Shown here piece after piece: positions 49,273 through 61,855 of a stretch of 64,000 bases of DNA. The position numbers and the translations under genes are program-made. Below the pieces are notes generated by a model. That model ran no database searches. It had not been told where the DNA came from and saw nothing but the letters and a program-made list of their open reading frames with translations. Every line of letters begins with the position of its first letter. Position 1 is the first letter of the stretch. Origin of the DNA: Rutidosis leptorrhynchoides (Eukaryota; Streptophyta; Magnoliopsida; Asterales; Asteraceae); the NCBI RefSeq assembly GCF_046630445.1, contig NC_092339.1, positions 314,525,501-314,589,500 on the forward strand. The letters run 5' to 3'.

Positions 49273-52200
49273 TTAAGCTGTTGAAGGTGTTGACGAATCT
49301 TCTGGAAATAGATGCGGGTATTTCTTCTTCATCTGATCTTCACGCTCCCAGGTGAACTCGGGTCCTCTACGAGCATTCCATCGAACCTTAATAATTGGTA
49401 TCTTGTTTTGCTTAAGTCTTTTAACCTCACGATCCATTATTTCGACGGGTTCTTCGATGAATTGAAGTTTTTCGTTGATTTGGATTTCATCTAACGGAAT
49501 AGTGAGATCTTCTTTAGCAAAACATTTCTTTAAATTCGAGACGTGGAAAGTGTTATGTACAGCCGCGAGTTGTTGAGGTAACTCTAGTCGGTAAGCTACT
49601 GGTCCGACACGATCAATAATCTTGAATGGTCCAATATACCTTGGATTTAATTTCCCTCGTTTACCAAATCGAACAACGCCTTTCCAAGGTGCAACTTTAA
49701 GCATGGCCATCTCTCCAATTTAAAATTCTATATCTTTTCTTTTAATGTCAGCGTAGCTCTTTTGTCGACTTTGGGCGGTTTTCAACCGTTGTTGAATTTG
49801 GATGATCTTCTCGGTAGTTTCTTGTATAATCTCCGGACCCGTAATCTGTCTATCCCCCACTTCACTCCAACAAATCGGAGACCTGCACTTTTTACCATAA
49901 AGTGCTTCAAACGGCGCCATCTCAATGCTTGAATGGTAGCTGTTGTTGTAGGAAAATTCTGCTAACGGTAGATGTCGATCCCAACTGTTTCCGAAATCAA
50001 TAACACATGCTCGTAGCATGTCTTCAAGCATTTGTATCGTCCTTTCGCTCTGCCCATCAGTTTGTGGATGATAGGCAGTACTCATGTCTAGACGAGTTGC
50101 TAATGCTTGCTGTAATGTCTGCCAGAATCTTGAAATAAATCTGCCATCCCTATCAGAGATAATAGAGATTGGTATTCCATGTCTGGAGATGACTTCCTTC
50201 AAATACAGTCGTGCTAACTTCTCCATCTTGTCATCTTCTCTTATTGGCAAGAAGTGTGCTGATTTGGTGAGACGGTCAACTATTACCCAAATAGTATCAA
50301 AACCACTTGCAGTCCTTGGCAATTTAGTGATGAAATCCATGGTAATGTTTTCCCATTTCCATTCCGGGATTTCGGGTTGTTGAAGTAGACCTGATGGTTT
50401 CTGATGCTCAGCTTTGACCTTAGAACACATCAAACATTCTCCTACGTATTTAGCAACATCGGCTTTCATACCCGGCCACCAAAAATGTTTCTTGAGATCC
50501 TTGTACATCTTCCCCGTTCCAGGATGTATTGAGTATCTGGTTTTATGAGTTTCTCTAAGTACCATTTCTCTCATATCTCCAAATTTTGGTACCCAAATCC
50601 TTTCAGCCCTATACCGGGTTCCGTCTTCCCGAATATTAAGATGCTTCTCCGATCCTTTGGGTATTTCATCCTTTAAATTTCCCTCTTTTAAAACTCCTTG
50701 TTGTGCCTCCTTTATTTGAGTAGTAATGTTATTATAAATCATTATATTCATAGATTTTACTCGAATGGGTTCTCTGTCCTTCCTGCTCAAGGCATCGGCT
50801 ACCACATTTGCCTTCCCCGGGTGGTAACGAATCTCAAAGTCGTAATCATTCAATAATTCAATCCACCTACGCTGCCTCATATTCAGTTGTTTCTGATTAA
50901 ATATGTGTTGAAGACTTTTGTGGTCGGTATATATAATACTTTTGACCCCATATAAGTAGTGCCTCCAAGTCTTTAATGCAAAAACAACCGCGCCTAATTC
51001 CAAATCATGCGTCGTATAATTTTGTTCGTGAATCTTCAATTGTCTAGACGCATAAGCAATCACCTTCGTTCGTTGCATTAATACACAACCGAGACCTTGC
51101 TTTGATGCATCACAATAAATCACAAAATCATCATTCCCTTCAGGCAATGACAATATAGGTGCCGTAGTTAGCTTTTTCTTCAATAACTAAAACGCTTTCT
51201 CTTGTTCATCATTCCATTCAAATTTCTTCCCTTTATGCGTTAATGCAGTCAAGGGTTTTGCTATTCTGGAAAAGTCTTGGATGAACCTTCTGTAGTAACC
51301 AGCTAGTCCTAAAAACTGGCGTATGTGTTTCGGAGTTTTCGGGGTTTCCCACTTTTCAACAGTTTCTATCTTTGCCGGATCCACCTTAATACCTTCTTTG
51401 TTCACTATGTGACCGAGGAATTGAACTTCTTCCAACCAAAATGCACACTTTGAAAACTTAGCGTACAATTCTTCCTTCCTCAATACTTCTAACACCTTTC
51501 TCAAATGTTCACCGTGTTCTTGGTCATTCTTTGAGTAAATAAGTATGTCATCAATGAAAACAATGACAAACTTGTCAAGGTATGGTCCACACACTCGGTT
51601 CATAAGGTCCATGAACACAGCTGGTGCATTAGTTAAACCAAACGGCATGACCATAAACTTGTAATGACCGTAACGTGTTCTGAAAGCAGTCTTTGGAATA
51701 TCATCTTCTTTCACCCGCATTTGATGATACCCGGAACGTAAGTCAATCTTTGAATAAACAGACGAGCCTTGTAGTTGATCAAATAAGTCATCGATTCTCG
51801 GTAGTGGGTAGCGGTTCTTGATGGTAAGTTTGTTCAACTCTCGGTAGTCGATACACAACCTGAATGTACCATCTTTCTTCTTGACAAACAAAACAGGAGC
51901 TCCCCACGGTGATGTGCTTGGTCGAATGAAACCACGCTCTAAAAGTTCTTGTAATTGGCTTTGTAGTTCTTTCATCTCGCTGGGTGCGAGTCTGTAAGGA
52001 GCACGAGCTATTGGTGCAGCTCCTGGTACAAGATCTATTTGAAATTCAACGGATCGATGTGGGGGTAATCCCGGTAATTCTTTCGGAAATACATCAGGAA
52101 ATTCTTTTGCGACGGGAACATCATTGATGCTCTTTTCTTCAGTTTGTACTTTCTCGACGTGTGCTAGAACAGCATAGCAACCTTTTCTTATTAGTTTTTG

Positions 52201-53850
52201 TGCCTTCAAATTACTAATAAGATGTAGCTTCGTGTTGCCCTTTTCTCCGTACACCATTAAGGGTTTTCCTTTTTCTCGTATAATGTGAATTGCATTTTTG
52301 TAATAAATGAGCTCTGCTTTCACTTCTTTCAACCAGTCCATACCGATTATCACATCAAAACTCCCTAACTCTACTGGTATCAAGTCAATCTTAAATGTTT
52401 CGCTAACCAGTTTAATTTCTCGATTCCGACATATATTATCTGCTGAAATTAATTTACCATTTGCTAATTCGAGTAAAAATTTACTATCCAAAGGCGTCAA
52501 TGGACAACTTAATTTAGCCCAAAAATCTCTACTCATATAGCTTCTATCCGCACCCGAATCAAATAAAACGTAAGCAGATTTATTGTCAATAAGAAACGTA
52601 CCCGTAACAAGCTCCGGGTCTTCCTGTGCCTCTGCCGCATTAATATTGAAAACTCTTCCACGGCCTTGTCCATTCGTGTTCTCCTGGTTCGGGCAATTTC
52701 TAATAATGTGGCCTGGTTTTCCACATTTATAACAAACTACATTGGCATAACTTGCTCCGACACTACTTGCTCCGCCATTACTCGTTCCGACACCATTTGT
52801 TCCTTTCGTTCTATTAACCCCTGGTCCGTAGACCTCACACTTCGCCGCGCTATGACCATTTCTTTTACACTTGTTGCAAAATTTGGTGCAGAACCCCGAG
52901 TGATTCTTTTCACACCTTTGGCATAGCTGCTTCTGATTGTTGTTGTTGTTGCGGTTATTATTGTTGTTGGGATGATTGTTGTAGTTGCTGTTGTTGTTGT
53001 TGTTGTTGTTGTTGTTGGGCCGTTTGTTGTAGTTGCGATTGATGTTGCGATTGTTGGGATAATTGTTGCGATTATTGTTGTAATTGCTGTTGTTGTTGTA
53101 TTGGTGATTCTTATCACCGTTTTCCTCCCACTTTCTTTTGACTTGCTTCACATTGGCCTCTTCAGCAGTCTGTTCTTTAATTCTTTCTTCAATTTGGTTC
53201 ACGAGTTTGTGAGCCATTCTACATGCCTGTTGTATGGAGGCGGGCTCGTGTGAACTTATATCTTCTTGGATTCTTTCCGGTAATCCTTTCACAAACGCGT
53301 CGATCTTCTCTTCCTCATCTTCGAATGCTCCCGGACACAATAGGCACAATTCTGTGAATCGTCTTTCGTACGTGGTAATATCAAATCCTTGGGTTCGTAA
53401 CCCTCTAAGTTCTGTCTTGAGCTTATTGACCTCGGTTCTGGGACGGTACTTCTCGTTCATCAAGTGCTTGAATGCTGACCATGGTAGTGCGTACGCATCG
53501 TCTTGTCCCACTTGCTCTAGATAGGTATTCCACCATGTTAACGCAGAACCTGTGAAGGTATGCGTAGCGTACTTTACTTTGTCCTCTTCAGTACACTTAC
53601 TTATGGCAAACACCGATTCAACCTTCTCGGTCCACCGTTTCAATCCGATCGGTCCTTCGGTTCCATCAAATTCCAAAGGTTTGCAGGCAGTGAATTCTTT
53701 GTAGGTGCATCCTACACGATTTCCTGTACTGCTAGATCCAAGGTTATTGTTGGTATGTAGCGCAGCCTGTACTGCGGCTATGTTTGAAGCTAGAAAAGTA
53801 CGGAATTCCTCTTCATTCATATTCACGGTGTGTCGAGTAGTCGGTGCCAT
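49273..53850 (-). CDS. gag-pol of the inner gypsy element
   Basis: This is the polyprotein region on the minus strand, probably starting at the Met at 53850 ([16 protein letters not shown]). Gag has the capsid block [13 protein letters not shown], an Asn-rich low-complexity stretch near 52930-53100, and two zinc-knuckle segments (about 52690-52930). The protease [10 protein letters not shown] lies near 52533-52562. RT has [31 protein letters not shown] and the [10 protein letters not shown] catalytic block near 51540-51570. RNase H begins [13 protein letters not shown] near 51090-51130. The integrase has an HHCC finger ([23 protein letters not shown]) and a core ending near 49900. The chromodomain is [17 protein letters not shown] near 49340-49400. 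Nearly intact. Confidence 0.93.
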
Positions 53851-54191
53851 TTCCTTCAAAATAGTTAAATGGAACAAGTTAATCATACAGAATATTAAGA
53901 GTAGTTAATAGTATTTCGTAGCATAATATGAACTCATTTATAAAAGCTTTTTCTTCATATTAGCGTTTTATAAGTTTAAATTCGGGTAGTACCTACCCGT
54001 TAAGTTCATACTTAGTAGCTAATATACAATTCAACTACTACAATTCTATATGAAAAACTGATTATAATAATATTTCGCGTTCAAACTTTTATACAATATT
54101 TTACAAACTTACAATACCGCTTATTTTACATAAAGCATGAAATATAGCACACAATAACTTTGATATAATATAGTTGTGAAGACAATTCTAG

Positions 54192-54875
54192 CTAGTACAC
54201 AAGTCGTTCAGCAAAGGCAATAAAGACACGTAATTCATACGTCCAGAAACAAGTCATGCATTCTGGTTTTACTAGGACTACTTCCCATCCTTGGTCTTGT
54301 GCAACATAACCGTTATGGCCGTTGATAAGACAGCGTGTTGTAACGTCATCAAAGGGACGAGGGTTACGTAATGTCCAACAGTCCCGTAATAATCTAAAAA
54401 CCTCATTTCTTACCCCAATTACCGACTCCGTCACTTGTGGAAACGTTTTGTTTAATAGTTGTAGCCCGATGTTCTTGTTCTCACTTTGGTGAGAAGCGAA
54501 CATTACTAATCCGTAAGCATAACATGCTTCTTTATGTTGCATGTTAGCCGCTTTTTCTAAATCACGAAGTCCAATATTCGGATATATTGAGTCAAAATAA
54601 TTTCTTAACCCGTTGCGTAAAATAGCATTTGGGTTCCCCGCAATATATGCGTCAAAGTAAACACATCGTAACTTATGGGTTTCCCAATGTGATATCCCCC
54701 ATCTTTCAAACGAAAGTCTCTTATAAACCAAGACATTCTTGGAACGTTCTTCGAATGTCTTACAAACTGATCTCGCCTTAAATAGTTGTGCCGAAGAATT
54801 CTGGCCGACTCTAGACAAGATTTCATCAATCATGTCTCCGGGTAGGTCTCTTAAAATATTGGGTTGTCTATCCAT
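54192..54875 (-). CDS. F-box protein carried inside the inner gypsy element
   Basis: This is an intact 227-residue ORF between the primer site and gag, in the same direction as gag. The N-terminus is an F-box: LRDLPGDMIDEILSRVG (residues 8-24), then ARSVCKTFEERSKNVLVYKR. The family binds SKP1 through this domain to form SCF ubiquitin ligases. A Sel1-like helix pair follows (LRDLEKAANMQHKEACYAYG, about residues 100-119). The tail is Cys-containing (PECMTCFWTYELRVF). The whole layout resembles plant F-box proteins of the At1g67623/At2g35280 type, which are host genes. No intron is visible. It lies 340 bp upstream of gag and 138 bp downstream of the acidic ORF. The F-box and family layout are seen in the sequence; capture from the host and any role in protein degradation are inferred. 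Confidence 0.85.
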   Translation of the reverse strand: MDRQPNILRDLPGDMIDEILSRVGQNSSAQLFKARSVCKTFEERSKNVLVYKRLSFERWGISHWETHKLRCVYFDAYIAGNPNAILRNGLRNYFDSIYPNIGLRDLEKAANMQHKEACYAYGLVMFASHQSENKNIGLQLLNKTFPQVTESVIGVRNEVFRLLRDCWTLRNPRPFDDVTTRCLINGHNGYVAQDQGWEVVLVKPECMTCFWTYELRVFIAFAERLVY

Positions 54876-55013
54876 TTTGTGTTTTTAAACTGTAAAATAG
54901 ACAAGAGTTAGATTCATAAAAAAAAATACTTATTAATACAAGCAATTTTTACATATATCATAAAGCATAAGAACACTATATTACATATATTACACCACAC
55001 GAATACAACTATC

Positions 55014-55628
55014 TTATTCCGACTCGCTCGTTTCTTCTTCTTCGGTTTTGGTTCGTTTTGCCAAGTTTCTAGGGATATATGATGTTCCCCTAATACGAGC
55101 CGTCGTTGTCCACATTGGTTTAGAAAAACCTGGTGGTTTAGAGGTTCCCGGGTCATTGTTACAACTTAAGGACTTCGGGCGTTGACGATACATATAAAGT
55201 TCATCGGGGTTGGAATTAGATTTCTCTATTTTTATGCCCTTTCCCTTATTATTTTCTTTTGCCTTTTTAAATTCAGTTGGGGTAATTTCTATAACATCAT
55301 CGGAATTCTCGTCGGAATCCGATTCATCGGAGAATTGGTAATCCTCCCAATATTTTGCTTCCTTGGCGGAAACACCATTGACCATAATTAACCTTGGTCG
55401 GTTGGTTGAGGATTTTCTTTTACTTAACCGTTTTATTATTTCCCCTACCGGTTCTATTTCTTCATCCGGTTCCGATTCTTCTTCCGGTTCCGATTCTTCT
55501 TCCGGTTCCGACTCTTCTTCCGGTTCCTCTTCGGGAACTTGTGAATCAGTCCACGAATCATTCCAATTTACATTTGACTCTTCATTATTATTAGGTGAGT
55601 CAATGGGACTTGTTCTAGAGGTAGACAT
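55014..55628 (-). CDS. Accessory acidic ORF of the inner gypsy element
   Basis: This is an open frame of 204 residues, the first after the primer site in sense order. It has a Glu/Ser/Pro tandem repeat (EEESEP units, residues 33-56), a KRLSKRKSS basic patch, an acidic run SDESDSDENSDD followed directly by VIEI (residues 112-115), and a basic C-terminal half (NLAKRTKTEEEETSESE at the end). The VIEI core next to acidic residues resembles a SUMO-interaction motif. It sits in the same place as the accessory ORF of the outer element, but I see little direct sequence similarity beyond composition. Function unknown. Confidence 0.7.
   Translation of the reverse strand: MSTSRTSPIDSPNNNEESNVNWNDSWTDSQVPEEEPEEESEPEEESEPEEESEPDEEIEPVGEIIKRLSKRKSSTNRPRLIMVNGVSAKEAKYWEDYQFSDESDSDENSDDVIEITPTEFKKAKENNKGKGIKIEKSNSNPDELYMYRQRPKSLSCNNDPGTSKPPGFSKPMWTTTARIRGTSYIPRNLAKRTKTEEEETSESE
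55460..55531. repeat. In-frame 18-bp tandem repeat in the acidic ORF
   Basis: Three to four units of TTCTTCTTCCGGTTCCGA (18 bp, six codons) lie here. They encode the EEESEP repeats on the minus strand and so can vary in copy number without changing frame. Confidence 0.9.
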
Positions 55629-55823
55629 CTATCACATAATATCAAACGCGTTAAGAGATTAATATATCACATAATATTCACATGTTAAAAATATATAGTT
55701 TCCAACAAAATTTGTTAAGCAATCATTTTTCAAGTAAACACAGTCGAAGTCCAGACTCACTAATGCATCCTAACAAACTCGATAAGACACACTAATGCAA
55801 AATTCTGGTTCTCTAAGACCAAC

Positions 55824-55835
55824 GCTCGGATACCA
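55824..55835 (-). other. Primer binding site of the inner gypsy element
   Basis: The minus strand reads TGGTATCCGAGC two bases from the 5' LTR, one base off the TGGTATCAGAGC Met-tRNA complement used by the outer element. Confidence 0.8.
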
Positions 55836-55837
55836 AC

Positions 55838-58800
55838 TGAAATGTCCCGTTCTTATTGATTAAAAACGTTCCATATTAATTGATTTCGTTGCGAGGTTTT
55901 GACCTCTATATGAGACGTTTTTCAAAGACTGCATTCATTTTTAAAACAAACCATAACCTTTATTTCATAAATAAAGGTTTAAAAAGCTTTTCGTAGATTA
56001 TCAAATAATGATAATCTAAAATATCCTGTTTACACACGACCAATACATAATGGTTTACAATACAAATATGTTACATCGAAATCAGTTTCTTGAATGCAGC
56101 TTTTACACAATTTCATACAAACATGGACTCCAAATCTTGTCCTTATTTTAGTATGCAACAGCGGAAGCTCTTAATATTCACCTGAGAATAAACATGCTTT
56201 AAACGTCAACAAAAATGTTGGTGAGTTATAGGTTTAACCTATATATATCAAATCGTAACAATAGACCACAAGATTTCATATTTCAATACACATCCCATAC
56301 ATAGAGATAAAAATCATTCATATGGTGAACACCTGGTAACCGACATTAACAAGATGCATATATAAGAATATCCCCATCATTCCGGGACACCCTTCGGATA
56401 TGATATAAATTTCGAAGTACTAAAGCATCCGGTACTTTGGATGGGGTTTGTTAGGCCCAATAGATCTATCTTTAGGATTCGCGTCAATTAGGGTGTCTGT
56501 TCCCTAATTCTTAGATTACCAGACTTAATAAAAAGGGACATATTCGATTTCGATAATTCAACCATAGAATGTAGTTTCACGTACTTGTGTCTATTTTGTA
56601 AATCATTTATAAAACCTGCATGTATTCTCATCCCAAAAATATTAGATTTTAAAAGTGGGACTATAACTCACTTTCACAGATTTTTACTTCGTCGGGAAGT
56701 AAGACTTGGCCACTGGTTGATTCACGAACCTATAACAATATATACATATATATCAAAGTATGTTCAAAATATATTTACAACACTTTTAATATATTTTGAT
56801 GTTTTAAGTTTATTAAGTCAGCTGTCCTCGTTAGTAACCTACAACTAGTTGTCCACAGTTAGATGTACAGAAATAAATCGATAAATATTATCCTGAATCA
56901 ATCCACGACCCAGTGTATACGTATCTCAGTATTGATCACAACTCAAACTATATATATTTTGGAATCAACCTCAACCCTGTATAGCTAACTCCAACATTCA
57001 CATATAGAGTGTCTATGGTTGTTCCGAAATATATATAGATGTGTCGACATGATAGGTCGAAACATTGTATACGTGTCTATGGTATCTCAAGATTACATAA
57101 TATACAATACAAGTTGATTAAGTTATGGTTGGAATAGATTTGTTACCAATTTTCACGTAGCTAAAATGAGAAAAATTATCCAATCTTGTTTTACCCATAA
57201 CTTCTTCATTTTAAATCCGTTTTGAGTGAATCAAATTGCTATGGTTTCATATTGAACTCTATTTTATGAATCTAAACAGAAAAGTATAGGTTTATAGTCG
57301 GAAAAATAAGTTACAAGTCGTTTTTGTAAAGGTAGTCATTTCAGTCGAAAGAACGACGTCTAGATGACCATTTTAGAAAACATACTTCCACTTTGAGTTT
57401 AATCATAATTTTTGGATATAGTTTCATGTTCATAATAAAAATCATTTTCTCAGAATAACAACTTTAAAATCAAAGTTTATCATAGTTTTTAATTAACTAA
57501 CCCAAAACAGCCCGCGGTGTTACTACGACGGCGTAAATCCGGTTTTACGGTGTTTTTCGTGTTTCCAGGTTTTAAATCATTAAGTTAGCATATCATATAG
57601 ATATAGAACATGTGTTTAGTTGATTTTAAAAGTCAAGTTAGAAGGATTAACTTTTGTTTGCGAACAAGTTTAGAATTAACTAAACTATGTTCTAGTGATT
57701 ACAAGTTTAAACCTTCGAATAAGATAGCTTTATATGTATGAATCGAATGATGTTATGAATATCATTACTACCTTAAGTTCCTTGGATAAACCTACTGGAA
57801 AAGAGAAAAATGGATCTAGCTTCAATGGATCCTTGGATGGCTCGAAGTTCTTGAAGCAGAATCATGACACGAAAACAAGTTCAAGTAAGATCATCACTTG
57901 AAATAAGATTGTTATAGTTATAGAAATTGAACCAAAGTTTGAATATGATTATTACCTTGTATTAGAATGATAACCTACTGTAAGAAACAAAGATTTCTTG
58001 AGGTTGGATGATCACCTTACAAGATTGGAAGTGAGCTAGCAAACTTGAAAGTATTCTTGATTTTATGAAACTAGAACTTTTGGAATTTATGAAGAACACT
58101 TAGAACTTGATGATAGAACTTGAGAGAGATCAATTAGATGAAGAAAATTGAAGAATGAAAGTGTTTGTAGGTGTTTTTGGTCATTGGTGTATGGATTAGA
58201 TATAAAGGATATGTAATTTTGTTTTCATGTAAATAAGTCATGAATGATTACTCATATTTTTGTAATTTTATGAGATATTTCATGCTAGTTGCCAAATGAT
58301 GGTTCCCACATGTGTTAGGTGACTCACATGGGCTGCTAAGAGCTGATCATTGGAGTGTATATACCAATAGTACATACATCTAAAAGCTGTGTATTGTACG
58401 AGTACGAATACGGGTGCATACGAGTAGAATTGTTGATGAAACTGAACGAGGATGTAATTGTAAGCATTTTTGTTAAGTAGAAGTATTTTGATAAGTGTAT
58501 TGAAGTCTTTCAAAAGTGTATAAATACATATTAAAACACTACATGTATATACATTTTAACTGAGTCGTTAAGTCATCGTTAGTCGTTACATGTAAGTGTT
58601 GTTTTGAAACCTTTATGTTAACGATCTTGTTAAATGTTGTTAACCCAATGTTTATAATATCAAATGAGATTTTAAATTATTATATTATCATGATATTATC
58701 ATGTATGAATATCTCTTAATATGATATATATACATTAAATGTCTTTACAACGATAATCGTTACATATATGTCTCGTTTAAAAATCATTAAGTTGGTAGTC

Positions 58801-59088
58801 TTGTTTTTACATATGTAGTTCATTGTTAATATACTTAATGATATGTTTACTTATCATAGTATCATGTTAACTATATATATATATCCATTATATGTCATCA
58901 TATAGTTTTTACAAGTTTTAACGTTCGTGAATCACCGGTCAACTTGGGTGGTCAATTGTCTATATGAAACATATTTCAATTAATCAAGTCTTAACAAGTT
59001 TGATTGCTTAACATGTTGGAAACATTTAATCATGTAAATATCAATCTCAATTAATATATATAAACATGGAAAAGTTCGGGTCACTACA
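55838..59088 (-). repeat. 5' LTR of the inner gypsy element
   Basis: This is the partner of 45986-49237 at about 99.7 percent identity by eye. The shared motif is at 56158-56229. Confidence 0.95.
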
Positions 59089-59093
59089 GCTCG

Positions 59094-61818
59094 CGCACCT
59101 TATCGACTCGCACCTTTCGAAATGCAAGAGTTGCAGAGCCAATTACAAGAACTGTTAGACCATGGATTTATCCAACCAAGTTTCTCACCTTGGGGCGCAC
59201 CTGTTTTGTTTGTGAAGAATAAGGACTGATCCTTCTGCATGTGTATCGACTACCGTGAACTCAACAAATTGACGATCAAGAATCGGTATCCTCTTCCCCG
59301 AATTGACCATCTTTTCGGTCAGCTACAAGGATCAAGCGTTTACTCTAAGATCGATTTACGATCCGGTTATCACCAGTTGAGGGTGAAAGAGAGCGATGTG
59401 ATGAAGACTGCATTCAGAACTCGTTAGGGTCATTATGAGTTTCTCGTGATGCCATTCGGTTTAACCAACGCACCTGCTGTGTTCATGGATCTCATGAATC
59501 GTGTCGGCAAACCATACCTGGATAAGTTCGTTATCGTCTTCATAGATAATATCCTCATCTACTCTAAGAGCGAAGAAGAACATGAACAACACCTTCGATT
59601 AGTGCTTGAACTCTTGAGACAAGAACAACTTTACGCCAAATTCTCCAAGTATGAATTTTGGTTGAAGGAAGTCCAATTTCTGGGTCATGTTGTGAGCGAC
59701 CAGGGTATCAAAGTTGATCTTGCCAAGATTGAAGCTATCAGCAAGTGGGAGACCCCCACTACTCCGACGCATATTCGCCAATTTTTAGGTCTCGCCGGTT
59801 ACTACCGAAGATTTATTGAAGGTTTCTCTCTGATTGCGCGTCCTTTGACCGCGCTGACTCACAAAGGGAAGAAGTTCATTTGGAAACCCGAACAGGAATC
59901 TGCATTTCAAACCTTGAAGAAGAAGTTAACCACCACACCTATCTTATCACTTCCTGAAGGCAGTGACGATTTCGTCATTTATTGCGATGCTTCGAAAAGT
60001 GGTTTTGGTTGTGTACTGATTCAACGCACAAAGGTTATCGCTTACGCCTCTCGTCAACTAAAGATTCACGAGCAGAACTACACTACTCACAATCTCGAAC
60101 TTCGAGCCGTTGTCTTTGCTCTCAAATTGTGGAGACACTATCTTTATGGAACTAAGAGCACTATCTTCACCGACCACAAAAGCCTCCAGCACATCTTTGA
60201 TCAGAAACAACTGAATATGAGACAGTGTCTATGGATCGAGACGCTGAACGACTATGATTGTGAACTTCGTTATCATCCTGGTAAGGCAAATGTTGTAGCC
60301 GATGCCTTGAGCCGAAAGGAGAGGATGGCACCTCTTCGTGTTCGGGCACTAAACATTACCATTCATTCGAATCTCAACAGCCAGATCAGAGTAGCCCAAG
60401 ATGAGGCTCTCAAGGAGAAGAATATATCTCATGAACATTTGAACATACTTGTCTCTCGATTCGAGGTTAGGGAGACTGGACTCCGATGTTATTCCGAAAG
60501 AATTTGGGTACCCCGTTATGGAGATCTACGGAACCTTATATTAGATGAAGCCCACAAGTCAAGATATTCGATTCACCCTGAGCGGGCAAAATGTACCACG
60601 ATCTTAAGGAACAGTACCGGTGGCCTAATCTTAAAAAGGATTGCAACTTACGTTGGTAAGTGTTTGACTTGCTCGAAAGTTAAGGCCGAGCATCAGAGGC
60701 CCTCTGGATTACTTCAACAACCGGAAATCCCGCAATGGAAGTGAGAAAGGATAACAATGGATTTCATTACGAAGTTACCAAAGACGGTGGGCGGATACGA
60801 TACCATCTGTGTTATTGTTGACCATCTTACCAAATCTGAACACTTTTTAGCCATGAAGGAAATGGATACGATGGAAAAACTCGCTCAACTATACATCAAA
60901 GAGTTTGTATCTCGTCATGGTGTACCCTTATCGATCATCGCAAATCGCGATCCCCGTTTTGCTTCCAGATTTTGGCGTTCTTTGCAAGAAGCCTTGGGAA
61001 CACGTCTCGACATGAGCACTGCATATCACCCACAGACCGACAAACAAAGCGAATGCACGATTCAGACTTTGGAGGACATGTTGCATGCATGTGTCATCGA
61101 TTTCGGAAAAGCCTGGGAAAGGCATTTGCCACTCGCCGAATTTTTTTACAACAACAGTTATCACTCGAGTATTAATGCTGCACCTTTTGAAGCATTGTAT
61201 GGTCACAAGTGCCGTTCTCCTATTTGTTGGGCCGAAGTAGGCGAAATGCAAATCACCGGACCCGAGATAGTCCATGAAACAACTGAGAAGGTTGTCCAGA
61301 TTCAACCGAGACTTAAGACTGCCCGTGATCGTCAAAAGAGTTATGCAGACCTTAAACGTAAAGACTTTGAATTCAACGTGGGCGATCGTGTAATGTTGAA
61401 GGTTGCACCTTGGAAAGGTGTGATCCGTTTTGGAAAACGAGGAAAGTTGAACCCACGATACATTGGTCCTTTTGAAATCTTGGAGCGTGTTGGACCCGTT
61501 GCTTACCGTTTGGATCTTCCAACTCAATTGAGCTCAGTTCACTCTACTTTTCATATATCAAATTTGAAGAAGTGCCTTGCTCCACCGGAACTTATCATAC
61601 CATTAGAGGAACTTACAATTTATGATAAACTCCACTTCGTGGAAGAGCGTGTTGAAATTATGGACCGTGAGGTAAAAACTTTGAAACGCAACAAGATTCC
61701 GATCGTCCGAGTACGATGGAATGCCAAACGAGGACCTGAGTTTACCTGGGAACGAGAAAATCAAATGATGTAGAAGTATCCTCACCTTTTCCAGACTCCT
61801 CCATCTACCTCAGCTTAA
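59094..61818 (+). pseudogene. pol of the outer gypsy element: RT, RNase H, integrase, chromodomain
   Basis: This is the continuation of the outer gag-pol after the nested element. RT reads [21 protein letters not shown] near 59242-59304, DLRSGYHQL near 59354-59380, and the catalytic region near 59540-59570. RNase H begins [13 protein letters not shown] near 59980. The integrase zinc finger lies near 60570-60680 and the core covers 60760-61250 ([19 protein letters not shown]). [25 protein letters not shown] and a chromodomain [16 protein letters not shown] near 61710-61760 close it. It is broken at several points. Confidence 0.9.
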
Positions 61819-61855
61819 AAATTTCGGGACGAAATTTTCTTTAACAGGTGGGTAA

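Larger units (their letters stand above)
45986..59088 (-). mobile_element. Inner Ty3-gypsy chromovirus (Tekay-like), very young
   Basis: This is a virus-like element on the minus strand, 13.1 kb. LTRs of 3252 and 3251 bp lie at 45986-49237 and 55838-59088, with a perfect GCTCG duplication (45981-45985 and 59089-59093). By eye only about ten differences separate the LTRs, near 0.3 percent, so insertion was recent (order of 0.1 million years). In sense order it has a 5' LTR, a primer site, an acidic ORF, an F-box ORF, gag-pol with chromodomain, and a 3' LTR. It looks nearly whole, with about one or two breaks in gag-pol. Confidence 0.95.

Noticed and set aside
52737-53253. Thr/Ile-rich and Val-rich frames over gag
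   Set aside because: They are other-frame readings of the Asn-rich low-complexity part of gag.
45986-59088. Two 3.25-kb near-identical blocks read as a segmental duplication or as paired genes with identical small proteins
   Set aside because: They are the LTRs of one element: TG...CA ends, primer site, pentamer duplications and gag-pol between them. The repeated short ORFs (87 and 77 codons) lie in LTR sequence without motifs.
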